Assembly: GCA_037179385.1 (NCBI GenBank)
Contig: CM074181.1
Location: 51,046,394-51,110,393, forward strand
Reading direction: 5' to 3'
DNA from: Holothuria scabra
Taxonomy: Eukaryota > Echinodermata > Holothuroidea > Aspidochirotida > Holothuriidae
Length of the DNA: 64,000 nt
Shown here: piece after piece, positions 48,871 to 59,950 of the stretch
Layout: each line of letters starts with the position of its first letter
How positions within the stretch are numbered: the stretch's first letter is position 1
The notes under the pieces: model-generated
Databases searched by the model: none
Seen by the model: only the letters and a program-made list of their open reading frames with translations
Told to the model about the DNA's origin: nothing
Position numbers and translations under genes: made by a program

Positions 48871-49788
48871 TGGGCGGAAAAGCTGACGCAGCCCGCCCCG
48901 CATCGGCTTCCGTAAGCCATTGACCCCGTGACCTTAAACTATTGTCTCTCTCGTTGTTGTCATCACCTTCATTGGGATACCTGTATCCCTGCACACTAAA
49001 TGGATAACAGCATTTACTGTAGGTAATTGTGTAGGATTTTTCTACCTAATGGAAACACCAGCTCCTACAACTGTCCTCAAATAATGTGAATGCATGATCT
49101 TGTAAAAGTCAGTTGTTTTGTGACATTAAACCATCCATATGACACCTTTTACAGTCGAATGTAAGAACAGAATCTTTCCAATTAATCATTTCAAAAGGTG
49201 GGATAATGCACACTTTTTGACTGCCCAGAGCACTCTATAATTATATTTTTGATGGACCTCCATTTCATACCCCCTCCATACCTTCCTCTCACCCCCCCCC
49301 CCCCAACTGAAATCATCAGTAAAAGATAAGTGGACTGTACAGGTATTTAATAGTTGTTTGTTGTTAAAAATCTTCATTCAACCATTTGTCTCTGATGTCT
49401 GTAAATTGATAGCCCAAAATGAATTCAGCAGTATCCCTTCCCATTTTTCCTACTGATATTATCTATGATACAGTATAACTCCACTAGCCCTTGCATGGGA
49501 ACAGGCAGATTTCATCAGGCTCAATAGAAGCAAATTCCCTAATTGTGGTTTAGCAAATAATGTTCTTTTCAGTCTGGTAAGTTTAATTCGTATCAAATCA
49601 TGTTTTTTCACGAACAAAGGCTTAATTGGTTCTTCCCACCAGAGATGGTGAAAATTTAAAAACTCACAAAAATTAGATCACCAATGCAATAAAAAAATCC
49701 TTGCAGTCAGTGTGACCTGCTTTTTATGTTTTGATTTTTTTTTTCTAGATTTGGTAAGCCCAAAAGATATGGACAGTTAAACTGAAGA

Positions 49789-49879
49789 AGAAGAAGAAGA
49801 AGAAGAAGAGTATGTTCCGGACCTGCCTCAGGAGCCTGAAGATGATGATGACGATGCTTCATCATTGTGTAGGCGCTAG
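49789..49879 (+). pseudogene. acidic-linker exon-like fragment
   Basis: A (GAA)n tract gives a Glu run followed by YVPDLPQEPEDDDDDASSL and then a stop. A polypyrimidine tract and TCTAG lie upstream at about 49740-49748, but the same frame meets a TAA (about 49783) just before the Glu run, so this copy is broken or starts at a nearer AG. It resembles the acidic linker of larger proteins. Because the basic domain at 51155 follows on the same strand, both may derive from one gene or transposon protein. Function unknown. Confidence 0.35.
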
Positions 49880-51154
49880 AGTTCATTTTTAAAAAAATGT
49901 ATCTGTGTATATACGTGCATACACAGCTTGCAGACAGTTAGGCTTTGCAGACTTGATTCAGTTCCATTTGTGCATCCAGCATCTTGAAAAGTTCTCTAAA
50001 ACATACTGTGAAATTGAGTTTTTCTTTAAACAGCATGTTAATTATCATGTGTGATTTGGAAGTGCTGAATAAAACTTTGGAAAATATTTGCTTTCAAGAA
50101 AGAGCTCAGATGCAAAATGATGAGCTATAACAGTCTGTTTCAGACTCCCCCCCCCCCAAAAAAAAGAAAATGGTAGCAATTTCCACAGATTTGCAGTGCA
50201 CAATGTCAAAAATCGGAAAATTGGCATAGGTTACTCAAATTCCCCACTTACACCTATTGATGTTCACTACTCACATTACAAAACTGTACAAGCTGTTAAG
50301 AGGAAAATGCTTGCTTTTGTTGGAGGTCAAAGCTTATTTGTCACTGGAGGTTAACTTGCTGAAACCTTTCAAACAGCTTTTCCTCAGCAATTCGACAGGG
50401 CCTACATTTGTCAAATCCTTTCTACGTCCCGGGCCTGTCAAAGGTAAAGACTTTATTCCCCTCAAAAGTTCATGCACCACTGTAGTTGTTCCTTCTTGTG
50501 TGAATCTATAATAGTCAGGATATGAACCCATGCCTATTGTGTTTGATGAAGTTCAAATGTCATCTGGGGCCAGTGTTGCTCAAATCACAATATCTCCAGA
50601 TAGTAAATAGTAGTAAATAGTGGCTGAATTTCATACGTAGTGCATAGATGCATAATAGTTACGAGGGGAGGAAATCATAGTCATCTGGGGTCACCAGAGG
50701 TTAAGAGCAAATTTCATATTTTGAAATTACTGACTGCTTGCATGTTGTCCCTTTTTGGAAGAGAATGGGGCAGCTTCAGTCTGGGTAAATTGCGGCATTG
50801 GACAATGTTCCAGTATTTGACAGTCAACTCCTTTTCCAAAATATATTGCCGTGGCAATGAATGCTCATCACCACTTTTCTTTCAAAAAGTTAGAAGCTGA
50901 AAAAAAACTTCCATCAGCAAAGAATAGTAAATTCAACTCCTGCAAATGGTCATACTACCAGTTTTAATGTGTGAGAGTTAAGACAGAATTAACACCTAAA
51001 TGTAAAGAACCTGTTGATTTATAATCTGTCAAACTTCAAAAGTTAGAGGTCTTCAATGATTACATTTTAGTTCAGCATAGAAAAGGGAAACTTTGTCTAA
51101 AAGCTTATTGTTATATTAAATATACTGGAAATTAGTAGATATTGTTCTCTGCAG

Positions 51155-51411
51155 CTGAAGAGCGCCCTGCAAAGAAGAGGGTGAAGAGGGTCAGAAAATA
51201 TACTTCCAGACACAAATGGAAGGAAAGTGAACTTGCAGAAGTGGAAAAATATTTCCACAAGTTCTTTCCCAAACGAAAAACACCAGGGGAGAAAGCTATT
51301 AGGAGAGGTATGCACCAAAGTCAAACTGATGGGGGCTCTATTTGGAAGATTCCTCTAACCAGCATCAAGAGTAAAATCAGCTGGTTGAGATCAAAAAGGG
51401 AGAAAACATAG
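51155..51411 (+). CDS. C-terminal exon of an unidentified protein (Lys/Arg-rich, SANT-like)
   Basis: An open segment preceded by a good 3' splice-site-like sequence (TTGTTCTCTGCAG) and ending at TAG. It begins with a basic stretch (EERPAKKRVKRVRKYTS), followed by HKWKESELAEVEKYFHKFF and KRKTPGEKAI, then SIWKIPLTSIKSKISWLRSK. The pattern W-x-E-x-x-L-x-x-V-x-x-x-F with a later W resembles the Myb/SANT-like C-terminal domain of large uncharacterised, often transposon-associated, invertebrate and fish proteins. That resemblance is from memory and unverified. With the upstream acidic fragment it would make acidic linker plus basic C-terminal domain. The N-terminal exons are not recognisable between the piggyBac-like terminus and here. 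Confidence 0.45.
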
Positions 51412-51469
51412 ATATACCACATTCCCAAATAATAACTCCTACGGGAGTTGAAATAATGGCTCCTCCTTG

Positions 51470-51767
51470 CATGGGCATCCGCAGAAATTTTAACAAGGGG
51501 GGGGGCAAGGCCATTTATGGATGATTGAATTGTGTACTCTATCTAAGCAGAGCACCACCATCGGTTGGCATGGAGCGTACAAGAAAATTTTGGGCCTTAC
51601 AAACCCTCCAGATGGCCGGAAATGACCCTTGGCGAGTGTTCTGAGGTGCATGTACCCAGCCCTGAAACAGGAATTTCATGTCTGTAATTTTTTTATTTTT
51701 AGAATTTTCAATGTAAAAAATTGTTGAAGGGAAATCTGCCTCTCGGTCACGGCCTCGCACGCCTATG
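51470..51767. mobile_element. hAT-like MITE (CATRGGCRT terminus) carrying the shared module
   Basis: CATGGGCATCCGCAG on the left and CTCGCACGCCTATG on the right form an imperfect inverted pair similar to the element at 22303. The interior contains the dispersed module (GAGCACCACCATC, AAGAAAATTTTGGG, CCTCCAGATGGCCGGAAAT). No target duplication was recognised. Confidence 0.5.
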
Positions 51768-53925
51768 CACGATAGAACTTACAACTGTCAAACAGCTTAT
51801 ATAGGCCTATGTCCGTTACCCAATTATAATTGAATCATCCCCCCCCCCCCCATATTCACCTTGTATATCCCAGTTACATCCGCGCGTTGCCACTTGAGAT
51901 CAGCACCGGACCAAACCAAGACCAACGCATTCATCAATAGCCGGGTGCCATATGCACACTACATACCTGACAATTAGTACAATTTTGGCATAGTTTTTAC
52001 AATTACATATATAGATATCACGAATGATGGTCCCCAAATAACGATTTCACTATTCAGCGTACCATCTTCTCTTTTGCTATTCCTGGTCAAATTTCTGCAT
52101 AAATGAAAAAATGTGGCAAAACAAATAACAAAAATGTGAAGATGAAGGCTTTGTTTACATGTTTGAATAGCAAGAGTGATTAAATAGTGAAAAAAATGAA
52201 CTGTGCAACATTTAACCAGATAGTAATGTTGGCCTCAACCCTTGCCTTTTGAATTGTATACAATAATTGCAATTTTTTACCACATCTCTTTCAAATACAG
52301 TTTTGCCGACATTTTTAAGTATTTGAACAATTCAAATATTAGTCATGTCTTAATGTTATGTCAGCAGGTGAGTCAGCATTGTAGAGAAGTGTGTAAACCT
52401 GCCACGAGTAGTTTTGTGATTTTTGATGATAAAGCAGTGTCTTTCCTGCTCTCTTGCCTAATGTAGTAAAGTACAGATCAACCAAATGCTTCAACACAAG
52501 GGGCATATCTAGTGATTGAACTGTTCCTTCTTGATTTTTGTAGCATTTATAAATCCTCCTGCTAACCTGTAATTTTCAATTGTGTTTTGAATTGTTCATG
52601 TCAAGAAATCCATAATTTCAATTTGAAATGATGCAGTTGCTTCAAAATTGAATATTATGGAAGCATGCTGCAGTAGTTTGCACAACAGGGGAACCAGGGG
52701 AGCTTCAGCCTCTATCCTTAGATACAGTATCTTTTGAAGATAACCAGGAAACCTTGCCCACTTTCTTTTAAAAACTTCATTTAAACCTTCCCACACAAAT
52801 AGCATGAGTGAATAACATGAGTTGTCTTCAAAAATAACATTTGTGGCATTAGACTATACTTAGGAATCCCCATCCTTCAGCAGACCCTTTCAGGCTGTCA
52901 ACCATACTTTTACCTGCTTGCCGCCCCCACCTTGTTTTTGTCACTGGCTTTAACTGCCTAACCTAGATGTACTAGTATTCAATGTCATAAAATTTTCAGT
53001 GCCTCTCTTAAACCCCTTCCTCACTCAGATGAATTTAGTCTCTCCAACCACCCCCTCCCTCCTCCTAAAAATTTCTGTGCACACTACAGTTTCATCCAGA
53101 AGATTTTATTCACAACTCTTTGATAAGGTAAAATAGTGGATTAAGTGAAATACTTAAAAATTGAAGTGTTTTTGTATTCCTTGATAATTTGTTTGTTCAT
53201 TGCTCTTCTTACAAGCCACTCTTTGTAACATGATAATTTTTAAATAAGAATTTTGTGACTTTCAAATTAACTTGTATGGTAGTGGTTGTTTTTGGAATCT
53301 TGTATTCAGAATATAGTTTTAAAGTGAATCTACAGATAATAAGATCAGACATACTAGTTGGGCTCTCGATGTGAGAGAATTCACCTGTTCGAAGATTTCT
53401 TTGTCCATTGGTCTTTGGCACAGGTACATTTTGGTATGGACAGCTGTAGTGTATTGGGTCATGCATGGTTTGTGACTATATACCACAGAACAGTTTTAAT
53501 TTCTTTCAATATTCATTGTCTTATAAATTAGACAATTTGCTGTTCTTTCTGTAGTCACTTGGTCACAATTCATTTTCACCATGTAAATGGATACTTCTGC
53601 ACACCTCTAAAAATTTCACAGAAAGGTGCATTCGCTTTGATGTACTTAGTTAGATAAGATTAAAGGACACAGCGACATGAATGTATTATATAGTGTCATA
53701 GTACTGTTCAAGTACTATTGAAGTCTTCCCCTTTAGTCGTCTCTATCGACAGGTAAGGAATATGGAGGGCATATTCCGCAACCCCCAGCCCACAGGGGGA
53801 CAACCATTGAGGGACCCGCTCACTTTGGTGTAAACTATTTCATTGTATAATAAACACATGAAATTATAAACAAGGTGACTATTCAACAATAATCACTATA
53901 CCAGTACATAGACAGTCCTTACTTT
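51768..53925. other. no gene recognised
   Basis: No family resemblance in any frame. A C-run at about 51839-51850 is the only notable feature. Confidence 0.4.
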
Positions 53926-53929
53926 TAGA

Positions 53930-54176
53930 ATAGTGCAGTCCTGAAACATGAATAAAAAATCCCACAATGTAAACATACAGATAGTAGCACACTGATTTAT
54001 AACAAAATTATTCCCATAATGTGTACACATAAACAGTCCCACACTGCACACAACTTTTTTCGACCCATAGCGTAGTGCTATACTTACTGAATTGGACAAC
54101 CCCATAGTGTAACTATATACCAACAGTGCAGCCCCACAGTGATATACACGAAAAGCCCCACAATGTCTAACTGCTG
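53930..54176 (+). repeat. irregular CCCAYARTGT subrepeat array
   Basis: Seven to eight degenerate units: CCCACAATGTAAACATACAG, CCCATAATGTGTACACATA, CCCACACTGCACAC, CCCATAGCGTAGTGC, CCCATAGTGTAACTATATAC, CCCACAGTGATATACACG, CCCACAATGTCTAAC. The core matches the foldback arms (13.05 and 15.9 kb) and the satellite's subrepeats. Confidence 0.75.
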
Positions 54177-54214
54177 GTATGTATGTATGTATGTATGTAT
54201 GTATGTATGTATGT
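54177..54214. repeat. (GTAT)n microsatellite
   Basis: About nine GTAT units followed by GTGTGGGTGGGTG, directly after the subrepeat array. Confidence 0.95.
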
Positions 54215-56026
54215 GTGGGTGGGTGTCTGTGCATGTTACATAACATCGTAAGAGAGCAACGATGTGCGCCGTAAATTCTCTCACTTTTGCTAAAGGGTCA
54301 TCAGCTAGCTCCCCGATTATACCAAGGCTATAAGAGGTAGTATCCTTCTGCTTATAGTGGCAATCACGTGCCACGAAGACAGAACTTTCGCAGCTGTTGG
54401 AAAAAATTAATGAAAAAGTTGCAAACGCTTTCAAAGAGTGGGTGCGTACTGTAGTTTGATAAGATAGCTCGTATGACGACGAAAAAACTGGTAAAATCAA
54501 TTCAAAAAGAAAACTTTTAAGTGTCTTTGTAACTCCCAAGTATTTTCTTATGAGACAACTCCATTCGTATGTGGAAAACGGTTAATGGGTCCAGAAAACC
54601 ATCATCTTCTAAACTTGTTTCAATTTAAGAAAAATAATTTTTCATGGTACAGTAGTTTCATCAAATAGTTTTAGAAAATAATTTTTATAACCTTACAAAT
54701 GTTAAAACCAGCTTTACTTTGGAAACTTATAGCTCGGTTCAATTGTTTCTACTTAAGAAAAGGGTGAAGGAATTATTGATTTGTAATAAATTTTACAAAT
54801 GAGGAAAGGGTAACTACACTGTGTAACCATTTACCTGTAAGTACAGAAACTGAATGGAAAATTCAATCGTCCCCCTTTTCAGAAAGCAAATGTAAAAATT
54901 AATTACAAGGTAAATAATGTTAGTTTTAATATATATACTGGTTGAAGTTTTAGAAAACTATTCAGTGAACTAGTTTGACCATACATGCTTCATTTTCATG
55001 AATAGGTAAAGCGTTAATTTTGAGGTCCTTTTAAAATCAACTGTATTTATAATCGGAAGTTCACAAATTTTCGACGCTCTTCGCACCTTCGTCAGTGTCA
55101 GCTAGATATTAGGAGTTGAAAGAAAACATATTAATTGCTGAAAGCATAGAGAAGCAAGGAGGTACCCAGGTTTCAATGCCTTTCAAATCCCAAATACCTA
55201 ATACTTCACTTGTTTTGCTAATGTAATCAGAGTTACTAGATGAAACATCAACTTACACTTTTAAAATACTGCAAACATTATTTTGAAAATAAATTCGTAA
55301 GTAAATATGGGTACAAGTCGTAAAAATGATCAGGAAGTGGGGAAAAGTCATTAACTCATTTATCTCTGTACCAAATCAGCACACACTTTTGGCAAGAGGT
55401 AAAAGTCATTGTTAAAAATTTTAAAGGAATAAAATAGGCACAGAATGTTTTCTGCAATGTGTAAATAATAAAATAACACTTAACTTCAGGAAAACAACCC
55501 TTGACCGACCACATATTATGTATAAACTATTTAAAACAAACAGGTTATGTAATTTTTTGACAAACCACTCGTATGGCTACAGACAAAAAAATTAAAATTC
55601 AACTAATAACGAAATCAACATGTTATTACCAGATTAATATATTAAAGGGTGTTGACCAACCCTGAAATTCATTTACGTGTCGCAGGCAAAAATGCTCGGG
55701 AAAATTAAAGTCATAGTAGTGTTTGATTAAAACTCTTGAATTTGCTTCCCCATAAAAGGTGGAAATATCCGTGTGTCATATACAGTACATTTATGTATAA
55801 TTCCAGACAATTCCAGAGAATTTCAAAAAAATAAGTGTAAAAATGATGTTAAATGTCAAGATGTTTAACAGAGCACATGAAGCACTGCAATGCATTATGG
55901 AATTTCGAGAGTTGCTCATATTTCAGTGAGTGAATTTTTTATTTTTGAAATATCTTCCTAAACAGGTGCCATCTAAGCATTAAGAGCCAACTCTAGCTTT
56001 TGCACACTAACGACTTTTGCCATATT
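54215..56026. other. no gene recognised
   Basis: AT-rich sequence. The minus-strand frame ending at 54539 runs through the GTAT repeat and is spurious. Only the hammerhead-like motif at 55069-55095 stands out. Confidence 0.4.
55069..55095 (-). ncRNA. second hammerhead-ribozyme-like core
   Basis: Minus strand: CTGACGA, then GGTGC, loop GAAGA, GCGTC (five base pairs including two G-U), then GAAA. The order and spacing match a hammerhead core with stem II. Stems I and III are not evident. It shares CTGACGAAGG with the motif at 115-139. Confidence 0.35.
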
Positions 56027-58069
56027 TTATATAACTTCGTCTTCGTCTCGAAATAATTCTAAACTAGGCTCGTGTAGCAATATTTGTTTTTCACTCTCTT
56101 GAAGTGGGACTTGGGGTACAATTCGTAACAAACCCTTCTCTTCCACGCTCCTCATCTTTGCATTTAGAAATAGCAACATGTCATTTTTTTTCTTCGCAGC
56201 TTTCGCGTGCGCAGGCCACATCAATTAAAAATAATCTGCTTGTTGCCCTAGTTACAACTTCAGTTAAAGTGTCTTCCATGTTGCAAAGATGTCTAAAGTC
56301 AATAACAGCATTTTTTGTGTCGCATCCGGTAAAATAAGCAGCAGGACGAACCATTAAGTTTATTTTCCACTTGGAAAGTAATTTATTTACCGCGGCATGC
56401 TCTCTTGTCATTATGACAAGATCCTTTACATCAATATGGTTGTTATATGCCTTCCCAGCCTGTTCTAATTCTATGGTAACACGTTCAAAAAGCTTTGCTA
56501 AAAGGATAGGGGTACAATTGTGAACATCTGCAAGTGGGAGCTCACCACAAATGTATTCCATTTTGTATATTTCGGGAAGGATCCCTCCAATACCGTGTCC
56601 AATTCGGTACCCTTTTTCCAATCCAATGGTTTAGCAAAGTCAGGGTTTGTAGTTGACATTTTCATCACTTGATTTAAATGAATAACATCAAATCCAAGGC
56701 TTCGCAATTTAGAATAATCGGGGCACAACGAGGCGGGATTTAAAATGATCCATAGATGTTTTAAGCCCAAGTTGACAACTCCGTCATGCTTTGACAAAAC
56801 TCATTTTTCTTCAGAAATCCAAATGCATCTATCACGATCGACAGATCAGAAACTTTGTGTTTCTGCGTTAAAGTCTTTATGCCGTTAATATTCCTTTCAG
56901 TTGTTAATTGTGAGATCTGATAAAATTATCTTCAATTGCCATTATTTTGAGATCAAAATTGTCTTCGCAACCAATTGAACTAGATTTGACCCACAATTTC
57001 ATTTTTGAAGGAACATCATATCTCTATTTCCAGCAATTAAGTAAATAACATGTTTTACCCTTTTGGGGCTGTGTAAAATATTTTGTACTTTCCATGCAGC
57101 TAGTATTGTTTTACCACTTCACGGGGGCCCCTTTAAAAACAAAAAGTGTTAAGTTGTGTTCGCAATGGCACTTTGTTCCCGATTTAGTTGAACCTTTCTT
57201 GTCTCGCTGGATTCTATCGACCCTTCGTTTTCAATATCTCTATGTATGTCGTTAGCAACAGTTTTGATATCTACTCGAAGGAAAGGACCAAGTAACCTAC
57301 TTATAATATTTGTGTATACCTTCGAGTTGAACTGAACATCTGAGGAACGGGTCATGAGTTTTTCAAGAATTTACGTAAACCATATATGTAACTCACTTAT
57401 TGTCTGAAGTTCATCTTTCGTTATGAAATGTTCTGAGCACCGTTGGCAAATAAGACTTCTCATGCTATCTCTTGAACAATTTGGAAAAATCATTACTTTT
57501 ATGAGCATATGGTTTATATCTTCAGTTAAATCGAAACTTGAATTAACTATAAATTCTAAGGCCTTGGAACATTGTTCTCCAAAGCCTTTCTCAATTACCT
57601 TTTCCAAACTTCTTCCATCCCTCTTTATTGTTTTTGACTTAACTTCAAATGCAAACACACCCTTATTTGGTAGAAAGACCTGAATGTCGCTTTCCCCTTC
57701 TCGTATTTTATCCGGAGTTACATAAAGAAGTTCTTTAGGAAACATTTTTTTCCATTCATACCCACTGATAATAATTTTTTTTTATTTGTCCCACATAGGC
57801 CTATATAAGTTGGAGTTATGTAACGCGTATTAGGAGTACGATGCATTTTTAAAATTAAACCTCAAGGGCCAACGATAAGATTTGTGGAAAGCGTTTGGAA
57901 AGAAGTCATTCATGAATGACAAATTAAAATTTTTGTTCGAACATGTTTCTTCTCTTCCTCCACCGCGAACATACGTTAGCTGTTTTTCAAGACGTCTTGC
58001 CAAGTTACCACTTACTTTCTTCCTCAAAGCTCTATCTGATGGAGCAATGTCTGTCGATATATGAACCAA
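56027..58069 (-). pseudogene. nuclease-like plus SF1-helicase-like ATPase pseudogene
   Basis: Minus strand, read with shifts. The segment at 57371-57745 has EGESDIQVFLP and GVFAFEVKSK, an E-x-D...E-x-K arrangement like NERD or restriction-type nuclease folds. Next come VQLNREQSAIANTT and a Walker A region reading GPP-stop-SGKTILAAWKVQ (about 57.1 kb), where TGA replaces a glycine codon. A Walker-B-like LSIVIDAFGFL lies near 56.83 kb, then LKHLWIILNPASL, GYRIGHGIGG, and VVTRATSRLFLIDV (about 56.2-56.3 kb), matching superfamily-1 helicase motif VI. At least three frameshifts and several stops break it. No introns are needed to align the pieces. The N-terminal frame at 57830-58069 may belong to it but is unidentified. 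Ancestral function is inferred only as a nucleotide-dependent helicase-type ATPase. Confidence 0.65.
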
Positions 58070-58139
58070 ACCTTTGGCAGTTGAACATGTATTACAGCAG
58101 TTTTGATTCTGAAAACAAAGTTGTTAATAAAATTCCTTG

Positions 58140-58714
58140 ATTACTGAAAGTGAATCGAGACTAAAACATATTTTTCCTCAGAATGCTTTTTCCAAAGTCC
58201 TCCAGACCCTATAGGCAAGGGGCCGTTCGGTTAAACCAAAACTTTAACTGCTTCCCAAAGAGGCTATTACGTCCATTGAAGTGACCAACCTCACGGCTCG
58301 CAGATTATTTACATTATTGTTTCCTTATTATCTGAAATAAAACAAATTTTGTGGGAAGGCGTAAAAAACATTCTCTCCCAATAAAAGGACTTAACAAAGA
58401 GAATGTAGCATCAACTCCCATCTTCTTATATGATGGAAAGGGTGCTCTAGGATATCTAGCTGCCTTAGATAGTGAGATAATGGATTGAACGCTCCATAGG
58501 ATAGGCTTCAAAATAGGTCAAGGAGGTTAAGCCCTCTGAGGTTTTCTACCCCACTCCTACAGATGGAAATGAGTAAAATCTTTATAAGCGATAGGCCTAC
58601 TAGTAGTGTAGTAGAAAATGATTACGCTTTGCAATTGATTGAATTGAGTTTTTAGCTTTTAGTCTTTGATCATGGTCAAGGGATTTGTAAAACAGATATG
58701 TAAACAGATATTTA
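58140..58714. other. no gene recognised
   Basis: Intervening sequence without a recognisable feature. Confidence 0.4.
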
Positions 58715-59085
58715 AAAAAGCTTTATATGGCCATATAAAGCTAGATATAACTTACTGAAATGATTTTCCTGATATTAAAGTAAAGTTTTGTACGGCCATA
58801 TCAAGCCAGATATAACTTGATGAAATTCCAGTCCAGATATGAAAACTGAGTTTTATATGGCCAAATGAAGCATTTATAAAACTCTATAGGCCTGGAGGTA
58901 TCTTGATATGTTATACCAAGTTTTATAAGGCCATATGAAGCCAAATATAATTTGGTATATGCCTTTCCAGATAAAAATAAGGCTTTATATGGCCATGTGA
59001 AGTCAGATAAAATTTGATAAAATTGCAGTCCAGATATGAAAATTAAGTTTTCTATGACCATATGAAGCATGATATAAAACCCTAA
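58715..59085. repeat. approximately 65-bp minisatellite, six copies
   Basis: The motif TTTTATATGGCCATATGAAGC recurs, with changes, at about 58722, 58786, 58850, 58919, 58983 and 59048 (spacing 64, 64, 69, 64, 65). Between occurrences the units share AGATATAACTTGATGAAAT and CCAGTCCAGATATGAAAA. The minus-strand frame at 58801-59070 is a translation of this repeat. Confidence 0.88.
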
Positions 59086-59687
59086 TCGACATTAAACTTT
59101 GTTGGAGATGCCCAGGTAGTCCTCATATTACATATGCTCCTTCAGTGGTCTAAAAATAGACACCGCCCACGCGAATTTTTAATCAAAATTAACCATTTTA
59201 ACACCCTTACCAAAGGTTAACGACCTTCAATAAATGATATACATTGTAAAACAACATTCCCCACAACTAACACAACATCACATACCCATGGAACCGCCCG
59301 TCTCGGAGGAGTTAGCGGTAATTCCTAATTTTCGACTCCTGTGGCGACTGCTATAGTTGCGGCTGCCTGCGTGGCAGGCACCGCAACTAAAAAGGGGCAA
59401 ATGATCTTTGGATAACGGGAAAATCCTACACTATATCAGGTAGGCATACGGCATACCTTTTAACGGGATAGACATGTCCCCATCAAACCACGAAAAAGGC
59501 TAATTTATAATTTTGCCTATGGTGGCAGAAGCTTTGGTTCGTATGGCAACCCATTTAAAATTCGCCCCTAAAATATCATTGGAAGCAATAAATAAATCAA
59601 AACCATGTCAATCAAATTTGAACCTAAGTAAAAATTAGTTTACATTCCTTGCGCTTCCTCAATCTTCATGAAACCTAATATCTTAGT
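59086..59687. other. no gene recognised
   Basis: No coding or repeat structure identified. Confidence 0.4.
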
Positions 59688-59950
59688 TAGTTAGTCAGTC
59701 GGTCAGTCTGTCAGTCAGTTAGTCTCAGTCAGTCAGTTATTTTCCAACCTATTACCACGATTGTCACGACCTATGGCTTATTGGTTATTGATATGTTTTC
59801 CCTACTCCATTACTCATGTGGAGCATCACGCACAACGGCAGTAGGTTCCATTTTTAGTCTTAGCTATGACTCCACCTGGGAAACGAACCCGGGCTTTTCG
59901 CGTGAAAGGCGGATGCTCTAACCGCTAGACCAAACACGCGGTCCTTAGGT
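59688..59950 (-). mobile_element. tRNA-derived SINE with CTGA-type tail
   Basis: The minus strand begins with a tRNA-like head: A box TGGTCTAGCGG, then AGAGCATCCGCC, and B box GGGTTCGTTTCC at RNA polymerase III spacing. The head resembles tRNA-Glu in the A-box arm, but the acceptor ends (CGCGTG versus GGAGTCA) do not pair and the anticodon arm is replaced by the hairpin CTTTC-ACGC-GAAAG, so it is not a functional tRNA. A roughly 120-bp body follows, and the element ends in ACTGACTGACTGAG-type repeats (59688-59740), a typical SINE tail. Confidence 0.75.

Noticed and set aside
54280..54300. GCTAAAGGGT as the right end of the piggyBac-like element starting at 48823
   Set aside because: It is followed by CATC and not TTAA plus the rest of the satellite monomer, and the inverted match stops after nine bases.
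53896..54539. Minus-strand frames of 116 and 151 codons
   Set aside because: They run through the GTAT microsatellite and the CCCATAATGT subrepeats, giving repetitive THTYIHTY-type peptide with no domain.
59880..59945. Possible tRNA-Glu gene
   Set aside because: A and B boxes are present but the acceptor stem does not pair and the anticodon arm is abnormal. The body and tail fit a SINE.
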